Of a DNA stretch of 61,779 nucleotides, positions 1 to 40,709 are shown piece by piece. Position 1 is the first letter of the stretch, and each line of letters begins with the position of its first letter. A model generated the notes under the pieces. It saw only the letters and a program-made list of their open reading frames with translations, searched no databases and was not told the DNA's origin. The DNA is from Streptomyces murinus (GTDB taxonomy: Bacteria > Actinomycetota > Actinomycetes > Streptomycetales > Streptomycetaceae): the NCBI RefSeq assembly GCF_002154555.1, contig NZ_MUNF01000001.1, positions 1-61,779 on the forward strand. Direction: 5' to 3'. A program made the translations under genes and the position numbers.

Positions 1-89
1 CAGACAGGCCCTAGCAGCCGTCGACTCCGTTGCCCGAGGTCACGCGCCTGGAGGAGAACCCGGCCGCGGTGACTTCGGGCGCCCGGCGG

Positions 90-653
90 TCATCGACCGG
101 CCGGGTCGAGGACCGCTGTCACGAGCCGACGCGCGTAGGCGGCGTCGAGTCCGTCCGGGCGGAAGAGGATGCGGTACATCAGCGGGGCGACGACATGGTC
201 GAGGACCGCCTCGATGTCAGGCCCCTTCTCCCCGCGTTCGGACGCGCGGGTGAGGATGACGTCGATCTGCTCCGCGGCGTAGGCGGAGCACTGGCCGGCG
301 TTGCCGCCGTCCGGGTCGCCGAGGAGAGCGTCGCGGATGTAGGCGCGGCCGGCGGGGGAGGACATCTCGTCGAGGAACTGCTCGGCCCAGGCCGTGAGAT
401 CGGAGGACAGGGCGCCGTGATCCCCGGGCGCGGTCTCGGGCCGCAGCCGTTCGACCGCCACATCCGACAGCAGCTCCTGGAGATCGCCCCAGCGGCGGTA
501 GATCGTCGAGGGTGTCACGCCCGCACGCTGGGCGATCATCGGCACCGTCAGGGCGTCGCGGCCCACCTCCGAGGCGAGTTCACGCACGGCCGTATGCACC
601 GATGCCTGGACCCGGGCGCTGCGTCCCCCGGGGCGAACCATCTGCCTGCTCAT
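90..653 (-). CDS. TetR/AcrR-family transcriptional regulator
   Basis: Predicted DNA-binding repressor of 187 residues. The N-terminal helix-turn-helix lies at about residues 37-57 (TVPMIAQRAGVT then STIYRRW), the usual TetR arrangement with a Tyr-Arg-Arg-Trp recognition helix, followed by a helical ligand-binding half. The reading frame is open further upstream, but I chose the ATG at 653 (MSRQMVRP) because the extension is Arg/Pro-rich, non-homologous and would cover the operator-like repeat at 663-687. A weak AGGTG precedes the ATG. The gene lies 129 bp downstream of the amidase on the same strand, with a hairpin between them, so it probably has its own promoter. A copy of the same operator-like sequence sits in its promoter and two more lie between the amidase operon and the divergent hydrolase. 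This suggests autoregulation and control of those neighbours. The ligand is unknown. Confidence 0.9.
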   Translation of the reverse strand: MSRQMVRPGGRSARVQASVHTAVRELASEVGRDALTVPMIAQRAGVTPSTIYRRWGDLQELLSDVAVERLRPETAPGDHGALSSDLTAWAEQFLDEMSSPAGRAYIRDALLGDPDGGNAGQCSAYAAEQIDVILTRASERGEKGPDIEAVLDHVVAPLMYRILFRPDGLDAAYARRLVTAVLDPAGR

Positions 654-662
654 GACACCTAC

Positions 663-687
663 TTTAAAGCGAAATAGTTGCTTCAGT
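663..687. promoter_or_regulatory. Putative TetR operator upstream of the regulator gene
   Basis: The sequence reads TTTAAAGC, nine bases, GCTTCAG. The AAGC-N9-GCTT core (667-683) is shared in sequence and spacing with the sites at 2426-2450 and 2472-2496. It ends about 10 bp upstream of the regulator start codon, so bound protein would block the regulator's own promoter. The motif comparison is seen directly; binding is inferred. Confidence 0.55.
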
Positions 688-736
688 GAGCCGCCCGCAC
701 CGGGGCGAAGGGCAGGCGGTCGGCACCGCCCCCTGC

Positions 737-762
737 GCGGGCGCTTCCCCGGAAGCGCCCGC
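737..762 (-). terminator. Hairpin terminator candidate between amidase and TetR genes
   Basis: Perfect inverted repeat: twelve bases on each arm (737-748 and 751-762) around CC, so an effective stem of about 11 bp with a four-base loop. It lies 21 bp past the amidase stop codon in the transcribed (leftward) direction. There is no clear T-run, as is common for Streptomyces terminators. It would separate the amidase transcript from the regulator gene. Confidence 0.55.
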
Positions 763-782
763 ACGGCCACGTCCTTCCTTGA

Positions 783-2174
783 TCACGCGACCCGCGCGAG
801 CTCCCGGGCCGACTGGGTCCGCTCGTAGGCGTGGCCGGCCCGCAGGAGCACGCTCTCCTGGAGCGGTCGCCCGAGCAACTGCATGCCGATCGGCAGCCCC
901 GCGGCATCCTGGCCGACCGGTACGGACAGGGACGGGATCCCGGTGATGTTGGCCGGGGACGACAGACGCACATAGGCGTCGGAGACGCCCTCGACGGTGC
1001 CGTCGGCCCAGGTGATGGTCTCCTGACCGGCCCTGACGGCGGTCGCCGGGACGGTGGGGGCGGCGATGAGGTCGACCTCCCGCAACATACGGGCCCACTC
1101 CTGCCGCATGAGGGTGCGGGAACGCTGAGCGCGCAGATAGTCCCCGGCGGTCATCAGCTCGCCGGCTTCGAGCAGGATCCGGACATCGGCCTGGTAGAGC
1201 TCGGGGACCGTACGCAAGGTGGCCTCGTGGTAGGCGGTGGCCTCGGGCACCATCAGACCCCAGTGGGTGGCCTGGATGTAGCGGGTCATGGGGATCTCGA
1301 CCTCGACGAGGCGTGCGCCGAGGGCCTGGAGCTGGCCGACGGCGTGCCGGACAGCGGCTTCGACCTCGGGATCGACGTGGTCGAAGTAGTAGTTGCGCGG
1401 CACGCCGACCCGCAGCCCCGTCAGATCCGTGCCCGCGTCCGGCCGGTAGTCCGTGGCGGGTGTGGGCAGGGAGGCGGGGTCGCGGGGGTCGTGCTCGGCC
1501 AGGGCGGTCAGGACCAGGGCCGCGTCCTCGACGGTGCGGGTGATCGGGCCGACGTGGTCCAGCGACCAGGACAGGGACGTGACGCCGTGCCGTGGGAGAA
1601 GGCCGTACGTCGGCTTGAGGCCGACCACCCCGTTGAGCGCGGAGGGCACCCTGATGGAGCCGCCGGTGTCGGTGCCCAGGGCGAAGGTCGCCGTGCCGGC
1701 GGCGACGGCGACCGCGGATCCGCCGCTGGAGCCGCCGGCGACCCGGCCGGTGTCCCAGGCGTTGTGGGTCCCCGGGGTGGTCAGGCCGTAGGCGAACTCG
1801 TGCGTCTGCGTCTTGCCCAGCAGGACCGCACCGGCCGCCGCCAGGCGCGCGGCGACCGTGCTGTCGCCCTGCGCGCGGTGATCGGCGCGGACCCGGGAGC
1901 CGGCGCTGGTCGCCGTACCCGCGACGTCGATCAGATCTTTGACGCCCACGGGGATGCCGTGCAACGGGCCGCGATAGCGGCCGGCCACGATGTCGCGTTC
2001 CGCTGCACGGGCGGCCTCGCGGGCGCGCTCGGCGGCGACGGTGACGTAGGCCTGAAGCTGCGGCTCCCTGTGCGCGATGCGCTCCAGGACCGAGTCGGCC
2101 AGCTCGACGGGGGACAGCTGCCGGGTCCGGATCGCTTCGGCGGCCGCGGTCAGGGGCAGTTCATACGGTCGCAT
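783..2174 (-). CDS. Amidase-signature-family amidohydrolase (AtzE/GatA-like)
   Basis: Hydrolyses a carboxamide or related C-N bond with the Ser-cisSer-Lys triad of the amidase signature family. In this 463-residue protein I place the triad at Lys79 (in GVKDLID), Ser149 (in AGGSSGGS) and Ser173 (in TDTGGSIR). The 24-residue spacing between the two serines is that of the family. Length is typical. The start is the ATG at 2174 (MRPYELPL), preceded by a strong AGGAGG at 2181-2186; the longer open frame upstream is out-of-frame coding for the small partner. It overlaps the end of the AtzG-like gene by 14 bp, indicating translational coupling. In characterised AtzE-AtzG and GatA-GatC pairs the small subunit stabilises the amidase, so a heteromeric enzyme is likely here. 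No signal peptide, so cytoplasmic. The substrate cannot be read from sequence. GatA itself is unlikely because no gatB is adjacent. Confidence 0.9.
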   Translation of the reverse strand: MRPYELPLTAAAEAIRTRQLSPVELADSVLERIAHREPQLQAYVTVAAERAREAARAAERDIVAGRYRGPLHGIPVGVKDLIDVAGTATSAGSRVRADHRAQGDSTVAARLAAAGAVLLGKTQTHEFAYGLTTPGTHNAWDTGRVAGGSSGGSAVAVAAGTATFALGTDTGGSIRVPSALNGVVGLKPTYGLLPRHGVTSLSWSLDHVGPITRTVEDAALVLTALAEHDPRDPASLPTPATDYRPDAGTDLTGLRVGVPRNYYFDHVDPEVEAAVRHAVGQLQALGARLVEVEIPMTRYIQATHWGLMVPEATAYHEATLRTVPELYQADVRILLEAGELMTAGDYLRAQRSRTLMRQEWARMLREVDLIAAPTVPATAVRAGQETITWADGTVEGVSDAYVRLSSPANITGIPSLSVPVGQDAAGLPIGMQLLGRPLQESVLLRAGHAYERTQSARELARVA

Positions 2175-2370
2175 CGTGCGCCTCCTGTCCCGCTCGATAG
2201 GCGGCGGCGGGCACGGTCTCGCCGAAGTCCAGCTCGCGCAGGATCGAGACCACCGAGTGGATGTGGTCGGCGGTGGCCGCGACCGCGGCATGGCGGTCGG
2301 CGGGCAGCGGAAGCCCGGCACGGGCGGCCCAGCGGGCCGCCTCTGGCGGGGTGAGTGCTGTGTCGGGCAT
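2161..2370 (-). CDS. AtzG-like (DUF4089) small amidase-partner protein
   Basis: A 69-residue protein resembling the AtzG-like/DUF4089 family: an N-terminal segment with LPLPADRHAAVAATADHI, a helical middle (VVSILRELDFGE) and a short tail with P-A-A-A-Y. Members are GatC-like scaffolds that wrap around and stabilise an amidase; in cyanuric acid catabolism AtzG pairs with AtzE. The gene immediately precedes the amidase and overlaps its start by 14 bp, the arrangement expected for stoichiometric subunits. It is the first gene after the divergent promoter at 2453-2481. The start is the ATG at 2370; the ribosome binding site is weak (GGAAACGGA). Family assignment is from recognised pattern rather than a search. 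Confidence 0.78.
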   Translation of the reverse strand: MPDTALTPPEAARWAARAGLPLPADRHAAVAATADHIHSVVSILRELDFGETVPAAAYRAGQEAHDATV

Positions 2371-2425
2371 GGGTTTTCCGTTTCCGGGGTCCTCGGGCTG
2401 AAGTGGCCCAGAGCACCCCTCAGTG

Positions 2426-2450
2426 CTAAAAGCTAACCGTTTGCGTTAGC
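2426..2450. promoter_or_regulatory. Putative TetR operator 1 in divergent promoter
   Basis: CTAAAAGC, nine bases, GCGTTAGC. It also contains a perfect 7-bp inverted repeat, AGCTAAC (2431-2437) and GTTAGCT (2445-2451). It overlaps the -35 hexamer (2441-2446) of the plus-strand promoter. Together with 2472-2496 it forms a mirrored pair: CTAAAAGCTA at 2426-2435 and TAGCTTTTAG at 2487-2496 are perfect complements. Confidence 0.6.
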
Positions 2451-2469
2451 TCACCGTAGGGGCTACCTT
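2441..2469 (+). promoter_or_regulatory. Promoter for the MBL-fold hydrolase
   Basis: A TTGCGT hexamer (2441-2446), a 17-base spacer and TACCTT (2464-2469), a fair match to a housekeeping sigma factor promoter. It lies about 75 bp upstream of the hydrolase start at 2543. The -35 is inside putative operator 1. Confidence 0.5.
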
Positions 2470-2481
2470 GCCTTAAAGCAA
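2453..2481 (-). promoter_or_regulatory. Promoter for the AtzG-like/amidase operon
   Basis: On the minus strand, TTGCTT (2481-2476), a 17-base spacer and TACGGT (2458-2453), pointing at the AtzG-like start at 2370. The -35 is inside putative operator 2. It is face-to-face with, and overlaps, the plus-strand promoter, so one regulator could switch both directions. Confidence 0.5.
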
Positions 2482-2496
2482 ACCCATAGCTTTTAG
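2472..2496. promoter_or_regulatory. Putative TetR operator 2 in divergent promoter
   Basis: CTTAAAGC, nine bases, GCTTTTAG: 7 of 8 arm positions are complementary. Same AAGC-N9-GCTT core as the sites at 663-687 and 2426-2450. It covers the -35 of the leftward promoter. Confidence 0.6.
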
Positions 2497-2542
2497 AAAC
2501 TGACTCGCCGTGCCGCAGTCGTCCCCGAAGGACAGAAGGATC

Positions 2543-3529
2543 ATGAGTACTCAGCCGACCCCCACCCCGACCTCCGCCCCCTCCTGGACCCTGGGCGACG
2601 TCACCGTCCACCGCATCGACGAGGTCCTTCTGCCGCCCGCGACCGGACCCTGGCTGCTGCCCGACGCCACCCCGGACCTCGTCGCCGCGCAGGACTGGCT
2701 GCGCCCCCACTTCGCCGACGACGAGGGCATCCTGCGCCTGGACAGCCACAGCTTCGCGTTCACCCTCGGCAGCCGGCGCATCCTGGTCGACACCGGCATC
2801 GGCAACGGCAAGGAACGGGCCAACCCCGCCTGGCACGACCTGGACACCGACTACCTGCGCGAGCTCACCGCCGCCGGATTTCCCCCGGACTCGGTCGACC
2901 TGGTGATCCTCACCCACCTGCACGCCGACCACGTCGGCTGGAACACACGGAAGACGGACGGCCGTTGGGTGCCGACCTTCCCGAACGCCCGCTATCTGAC
3001 CTCACGCGTCGAGCGGGAGTTCTGGGCCGGGTACGACATGGAGGAGGCACGCGCGCAGATGTTCCGGGACTCCGTGATCCCGGTGGAGGAGGCAGGGCTG
3101 CTCGACCTCGTCGATGTCCCCGCCGGGGGCGCCGACATCGTCCCGGGCCTGCGCCTGCTGCCCACCCCTGGACACACCCCGGGACACGTGGCCGTCGAGC
3201 TGACCAGCCAAGGCCGGACGGCTCTGATCACCGGTGACTGCATCCACCACCCGGTCCAGTTCGCCCACCCCGCCATCGGCGCCTGTGTCGACATCGACCC
3301 GCGCCGGTCCGAGACCTCGCGCCGGACACTGCTCGCCTCCCTCGCCGACTCGGACACCCTCGTCCTGGGCACCCATTTCGCGCCGCCCACGGCCGGTCAT
3401 GTGGTCCGCCACCAGGACGGATATCGACTCTCGCCCGTCCACGCCGGGCACGGGCCACTGACAGGCAGGGAGTCCGCGGTGGTCGGTCAGGAGGGGCGGT
3501 GCCCGGTGAGTTCCTGCCAGCGGTCGTGA
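2543..3529 (+). CDS. Metallo-beta-lactamase-fold hydrolase (lactonase-like)
   Basis: A 328-residue dinuclear-zinc hydrolase of the MBL superfamily. Metal ligands are visible: HLHADH at residues 125-130, His211/His215 in PTPGHTPGH, Asp232 in TGDCIHH and a late His in GTHFAPP. The segment after the zinc motif (VGWNT, then WVPTFPNARYL) is the pattern seen in N-acyl-homoserine-lactone lactonase-like and related MBL hydrolases, so ring-opening of a lactone is a reasonable guess, but esters and other substrates are possible. No signal peptide. Start chosen at ATG 2543 because AGAAGGA at 2534-2540 precedes it; an in-frame ATG 33 bp upstream lacks a site. It is divergent from the AtzG-like/amidase operon with shared operator-like elements, suggesting a joint catabolic or detoxifying role. 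Its 3' end overlaps the convergent gene by 43 bp. Confidence 0.88.
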   Translation: MSTQPTPTPTSAPSWTLGDVTVHRIDEVLLPPATGPWLLPDATPDLVAAQDWLRPHFADDEGILRLDSHSFAFTLGSRRILVDTGIGNGKERANPAWHDLDTDYLRELTAAGFPPDSVDLVILTHLHADHVGWNTRKTDGRWVPTFPNARYLTSRVEREFWAGYDMEEARAQMFRDSVIPVEEAGLLDLVDVPAGGADIVPGLRLLPTPGHTPGHVAVELTSQGRTALITGDCIHHPVQFAHPAIGACVDIDPRRSETSRRTLLASLADSDTLVLGTHFAPPTAGHVVRHQDGYRLSPVHAGHGPLTGRESAVVGQEGRCPVSSCQRS

Positions 3530-4239
3530 GCGGCGGCGAGGCCCTGGCGTGCCGCGGGGATGCGAGGGTCACTGCCCTGCCGGGCGGTGACCTGTTCGAG
3601 GCGCAGCCGGGCGTTCTCTTGCGCGGAAGTGTCGTTCATAGCCCGGTGCAGATCGGCCTTTGCCTGCCGGAGCTGGGCGGGCCGGTCCCGTTGGAACGAC
3701 TTGGCGGCGGCGATGGCGTTGTGGATGTCGACGACGAACTTGCGGACATACTCCTCCGCGATGTCGGCCGTGGCATAGGTCACCAGATGCTGGCGTCCGT
3801 TCGGACCGACCAGGTAGAGGTGGCCGGCCGTCCTCGTGTGATCGGAGCGGACGGCGATCTCGTGCAGGGGCAGATCTCCGCTGAAGTCGTCGGTCGAGAC
3901 GGCGAGGACGTGTTCGTAGAGGCACAGGCCGCCGAGTTCGGCGCGGTAGACCCCGCGGCCGGGATCGCTCAGGCGGGCGAGGTGCTCCTCGGCGTCACGC
4001 ACCCGGCGCCGGTGGGCGGTGGCAGCGGCTTCGACGGCACCGCGCGCACCGGCCAGCTCCTTGCGCGCGGTACGCTCCAGGCCGCTCACGGCACTGCGTG
4101 CACGGTCGAGATCACGGCGCGCGGCGCCGTACTCCGAGGCGAAGGCGAACTTCCAGCCGCCCGGATACCGGTAGAGCTGTCTGCCGACCGCGGCCGCGGC
4201 GACCAGAGCGAGCAGAAGTATCCAGCCCCAAGCGTGCAT
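3487..4239 (-). CDS. Membrane-anchored coiled-coil protein of unknown function
   Basis: A 250-residue protein that I do not recognise by function. Residues 4-18 (WGWILLLALVAAAAV) form one transmembrane segment or uncleaved anchor, followed by a basic, aromatic stretch (RQLYRYPGGWKF) that would put the bulk in the cytoplasm. Residues about 40-90 and 180-245 are Ala/Arg/Glu-rich with heptad-like spacing, likely coiled coils. Between them lies a compact beta-rich section (about 96-165; GVYRAELGGLCLYEHVL, then HLYLVGPNGRQ) that might be a PH-like fold. Start ATG 4239 has a strong GGGGGAGG upstream. It is convergent with the MBL-fold gene and overlaps its stop, with no operon partner in the window. 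I see nothing that ties it to the polyketide pathway. Confidence 0.72.
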   Translation of the reverse strand: MHAWGWILLLALVAAAAVGRQLYRYPGGWKFAFASEYGAARRDLDRARSAVSGLERTARKELAGARGAVEAAATAHRRRVRDAEEHLARLSDPGRGVYRAELGGLCLYEHVLAVSTDDFSGDLPLHEIAVRSDHTRTAGHLYLVGPNGRQHLVTYATADIAEEYVRKFVVDIHNAIAAAKSFQRDRPAQLRQAKADLHRAMNDTSAQENARLRLEQVTARQGSDPRIPAARQGLAAAHDRWQELTGHRPS

Positions 4240-4307
4240 GATGCCCTCCCCCGTATGGCAGCCGGCGCCTCACGCCGTGACCGATGCCTCGGTGCTGTCC
4301 GCGTCGA

Positions 4308-4337
4308 CGACTACCGGCAAGGGGCACGGGCCGTCAA
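4308..4337 (-). promoter_or_regulatory. Promoter candidate for the coiled-coil protein gene
   Basis: On the minus strand, TTGACG (4337-4332), an 18-base spacer and TAGTCG (4313-4308), about 70 bp upstream of the start codon at 4239. The -35 is good, the -10 mediocre. Confidence 0.4.
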
Positions 4338-4481
4338 ATCCATTACGAGCCGGACCGGTTACGGCAGAGCGGGAGCCGGGGACAGGCACCGTCGGTGCGG
4401 GGGAGGGAAGTGCCGCCACCGAGCGGAACCGCAGGCAACGCGACCGTGTGCGCTCCGGCGACGCGCCGTCAGCCCGGTGCC

Positions 4482-4506
4482 GCCGACGGGCGAGTCGTCC
4501 GTCGAC
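4482..4506 (-). terminator. Weak hairpin downstream of the ferredoxin gene
   Basis: Arms GCCGACGG (4482-4489) and CCGTCGAC (4499-4506) pair at 7 of 8 positions around a nine-base loop, starting about 30 bp past the ferredoxin stop in the transcribed direction. Possible terminator of the P450-ferredoxin transcript. Confidence 0.3.
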
Positions 4507-4510
4507 GGCT

Positions 4511-4540
4511 CGGCCACGTGGTCATCGGCCATGTGGTCAT
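4511..4540. repeat. Tandem 15-bp direct repeat over the ferredoxin stop codon
   Basis: CGGCCACGTGGTCAT (4511-4525) is followed directly by CGGCCATGTGGTCAT (4526-4540), one mismatch. The second copy contains the ferredoxin stop codon (4537-4539), so the repeat looks like a local duplication of the gene's end. Confidence 0.7.
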
Positions 4541-4731
4541 ACGACCCTGATCGCCGACGTCGGACACCGCGCGGCCGCCTCCTGTGCCGCCTCCCGCTGG
4601 TCGGCCGGGGGAGTGGCGTCGAGGAGGATCACCGTACCGTCGTCGTCGTTCTGGTCGAAGACCGCCGGGGCGGCGAGGACGCAGGCTCCCGCGCCGCAGC
4701 AGAGGTCCATCTCGATCTCGATCCGGGTCAC
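4537..4731 (-). CDS. 3Fe-4S ferredoxin, P450 redox partner
   Basis: A 64-residue ferredoxin of the small actinomycete [3Fe-4S] type that passes electrons to cytochromes P450. Cluster ligands are Cys11, Cys17 and Cys56: the first pair lies in CCGAGACVLAAPAVF and the last in ARCPTSAI, the usual spacing. Cys12 directly after the first ligand is unusual and not expected to bind. The start is a GTG at 4731, 11 bp after the P450 stop, with GGGTGG in the spacer; the longer ATG-initiated frame overlaps the P450 gene out of frame and is not credible. The position directly behind the P450 argues for co-transcription and a dedicated partnership. In the filipin (pte) cluster of S. avermitilis a P450 is likewise followed by a ferredoxin gene. 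Confidence 0.88.
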   Translation of the reverse strand: MTRIEIEMDLCCGAGACVLAAPAVFDQNDDDGTVILLDATPPADQREAAQEAAARCPTSAIRVV

Positions 4732-4742
4732 CGGGCCACCCC

Positions 4743-5960
4743 TCACCAGCGCACCGGCAGTTCGAGGACGCCGTACGTCACCATCATCTCCCGGGTGCCG
4801 ATCTCCTGGGGCGGCACGGCAAGTTCCAGGCGGGGGAAGCGGCGCAGCAACGACTCGTAGCCGATGGCGAGTTCGAGCCGGGCCAGGTGGTGCCCCATGC
4901 ACTGGTGGGGGCCGTTGCCGAAGGCCATGTGCCGGGACGGACCGCGGCGGATGTCGAAGGTGTCGGGGTCCTCGAAGCCCAGCGGGTCACGGTTGGCCGC
5001 GGGCAGCGACACCGTGACGACCTGGCCCGCGCGGATCGACCGCCCCTCGAACTCGAAGTCCTCGGCGGCCACGCGGATCGGTCCGATCTGCACCACGCTG
5101 AGGTAGCGCAGCAGTTCCTCGACGGCGTCGTCCATCAGCGACCAGTCGGCGCGCAGCGCGGCCAGTTGCTCGGGGTGGCGCAGCAGGGCATAGGTGCCCA
5201 GCGCCAGCATGTTGGTGGTGGTCTCCAGACCGGCGATGAGCAGGACGATCGTGATCCCGAGCAGCTCCTCGTCGGTCAGGTCCGTCTCCACGGTGAGCCT
5301 GCCCAGGATGTCCGGGCCCGCGTCCTTGCGCGCGGCCGCGATCAGGGCGTGGAGCATGCCGCCGAGGATCGCCATCGACTGCTGCATCTCCTCCCCGGTG
5401 GTGGAGAGGCTGAAGAGCACGTCGACATGGCGTCCGAACTCCGCGCGGTCCGCCTCCGGCAGGCCGAGCAGTTCCGAGGTGACCAGTGTGGGCAGGGGCT
5501 TGGCGAAGGCCTGGACGAGGTCCACGGGACCGCTGGTGCTCGCCATCTCGTCCAGCAGACGGTCCGTCAATTCCTGGATGCGCGGCCGGAGTTCGCGTAC
5601 CCGCCGGATGGTGAAGTGCTTGCTCAGCAGCCGGCGGTAGCGGGTGTGCTCGGGCGGGTCCATATTGACGAACATCCCCGCGGGCAGCGCGTCCGTGCTC
5701 AGCTCCGAGCCGGGCACCTTCACCGGCGAGCGCTTCCCGGCGGGCAGCGAACTGAACCGGGTGTCCGCCAGCACGGACCGCGCGGTCTCCAGACCGGTGA
5801 CCAGCTGCCCGATGTGCCCGTCGGGGTAGCGCAGCGGGGTGATCGGGCATTCGGCGCGTGCTCGCGCGAAGGGAGCGGGCGGGTCGAAAGGACAACCCGC
5901 GGGGCGCGCCGTGGGAAAAGGCTGGGCCGAGGGATTCTCGGCAGCTTGCGAATGCACCAT
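4743..5960 (-). CDS. Cytochrome P450 monooxygenase, likely macrolide hydroxylase
   Basis: A 405-residue soluble bacterial P450. Visible landmarks: VNMDPPEHTRYRR (C-helix region, about 98-110), I-helix oxygen-binding motif AGLETT (243-248), ExxR in EELLR (281-285) and haem-ligand loop FGNGPHQCMG with Cys354. The I-helix has Leu where many Streptomyces macrolide P450s have His or Phe. Start ATG 5960 has GAGGA a few bases upstream. It is followed after 11 bp by its ferredoxin and is divergent from the PKS genes, sharing a promoter region with PAS-LuxR-box-like palindromes, so it is probably a tailoring enzyme of the pathway. If the product is filipin-like, candidate reactions are hydroxylation of the carbon next to the lactone carbinol (C-26) or of the side chain (C-1'). 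Sequence alone does not decide the position. Confidence 0.88.
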   Translation of the reverse strand: MVHSQAAENPSAQPFPTARPAGCPFDPPAPFARARAECPITPLRYPDGHIGQLVTGLETARSVLADTRFSSLPAGKRSPVKVPGSELSTDALPAGMFVNMDPPEHTRYRRLLSKHFTIRRVRELRPRIQELTDRLLDEMASTSGPVDLVQAFAKPLPTLVTSELLGLPEADRAEFGRHVDVLFSLSTTGEEMQQSMAILGGMLHALIAAARKDAGPDILGRLTVETDLTDEELLGITIVLLIAGLETTTNMLALGTYALLRHPEQLAALRADWSLMDDAVEELLRYLSVVQIGPIRVAAEDFEFEGRSIRAGQVVTVSLPAANRDPLGFEDPDTFDIRRGPSRHMAFGNGPHQCMGHHLARLELAIGYESLLRRFPRLELAVPPQEIGTREMMVTYGVLELPVRW

Positions 5961-6034
5961 GAAAATCCTCGGACCTCGTCATCGGAGGAGAACTGGGGAA
6001 GGCTGTATGACGTGCAGTTGTCTCATGACCGCCC

Positions 6035-6050
6035 CTAGGGTTCTCCTTAG
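6035..6050. promoter_or_regulatory. PAS-LuxR (PimM-type) box candidate 1
   Basis: CTAGGGTTCTCCTTAG matches 13 of 16 positions of the published PimM consensus CTVGGGAWWTCCCBAG. It lies about 80 bp upstream of the P450 start and about 200 bp upstream of the first PKS gene, near where the P450 -35 would be. The match is counted by eye; the regulator gene is not in the window. Confidence 0.45.
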
Positions 6051-6077
6051 AGATTTCCGGCCGCCGGGATTCCACCC

Positions 6078-6093
6078 TTGGGGATTCCCCTAA
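6078..6093. promoter_or_regulatory. PAS-LuxR (PimM-type) box candidate 2
   Basis: TTGGGGATTCCCCTAA also matches 13 of 16 consensus positions and contains a perfect GGGGA-T-TCCCC palindrome. A further GGGATTCC lies 15 bp to the left (6066-6073). It is about 155 bp upstream of the PKS start and could serve the rightward promoter. Confidence 0.45.
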
Positions 6094-6244
6094 AACTGAT
6101 CCGCCACAGCGGCGGGGCGCTGCCGCGGGACCGAAACTGGGGCCACACCGCAACCCGTTGCCGCCTCGGTCGCACCGATCGCCTGTGCCGTGGCCGCCAT
6201 GGTGCGGTGCCTTTTCGTTCTCTGTGTGGGCGGGTGGAGTGCAA

Positions 6245-29734
<23,490 letters not shown>

Positions 29735-29805
29735 CCGCTCCGGCGCGTCCCGGTGAGCCCTTGCCGAATTCCGGTAAGTCATCGCAGGGGTGAGGGACGA
29801 TTTCG

Positions 29806-40677
<10,872 letters not shown>

Positions 40678-40709
40678 ACCGCGCAGGCCAAAAGGGGCGG
40701 GCAACACCG

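Larger units (their letters stand above)
4240..4536. other. Intergenic region without a gene
   Basis: Nearly 300 bp between the coiled-coil protein gene and the ferredoxin gene, both leftward. It holds the promoter candidate at 4308-4337, the hairpin at 4482-4506 and most of the tandem repeat at 4511-4540. I see no convincing small open reading frame or RNA gene. Confidence 0.6.

Noticed and set aside
1..89. Gene in the left edge segment
   Set aside because: Only 89 bp past the TetR stop codon; no start, motif or partial domain recognised.
6158..6244. Upstream in-frame extension of PKS 1 to the ATG at 6158
   Set aside because: The extension is rich in Pro/Trp/Arg without PKS features, and a good ribosome binding site precedes the ATG at 6245.
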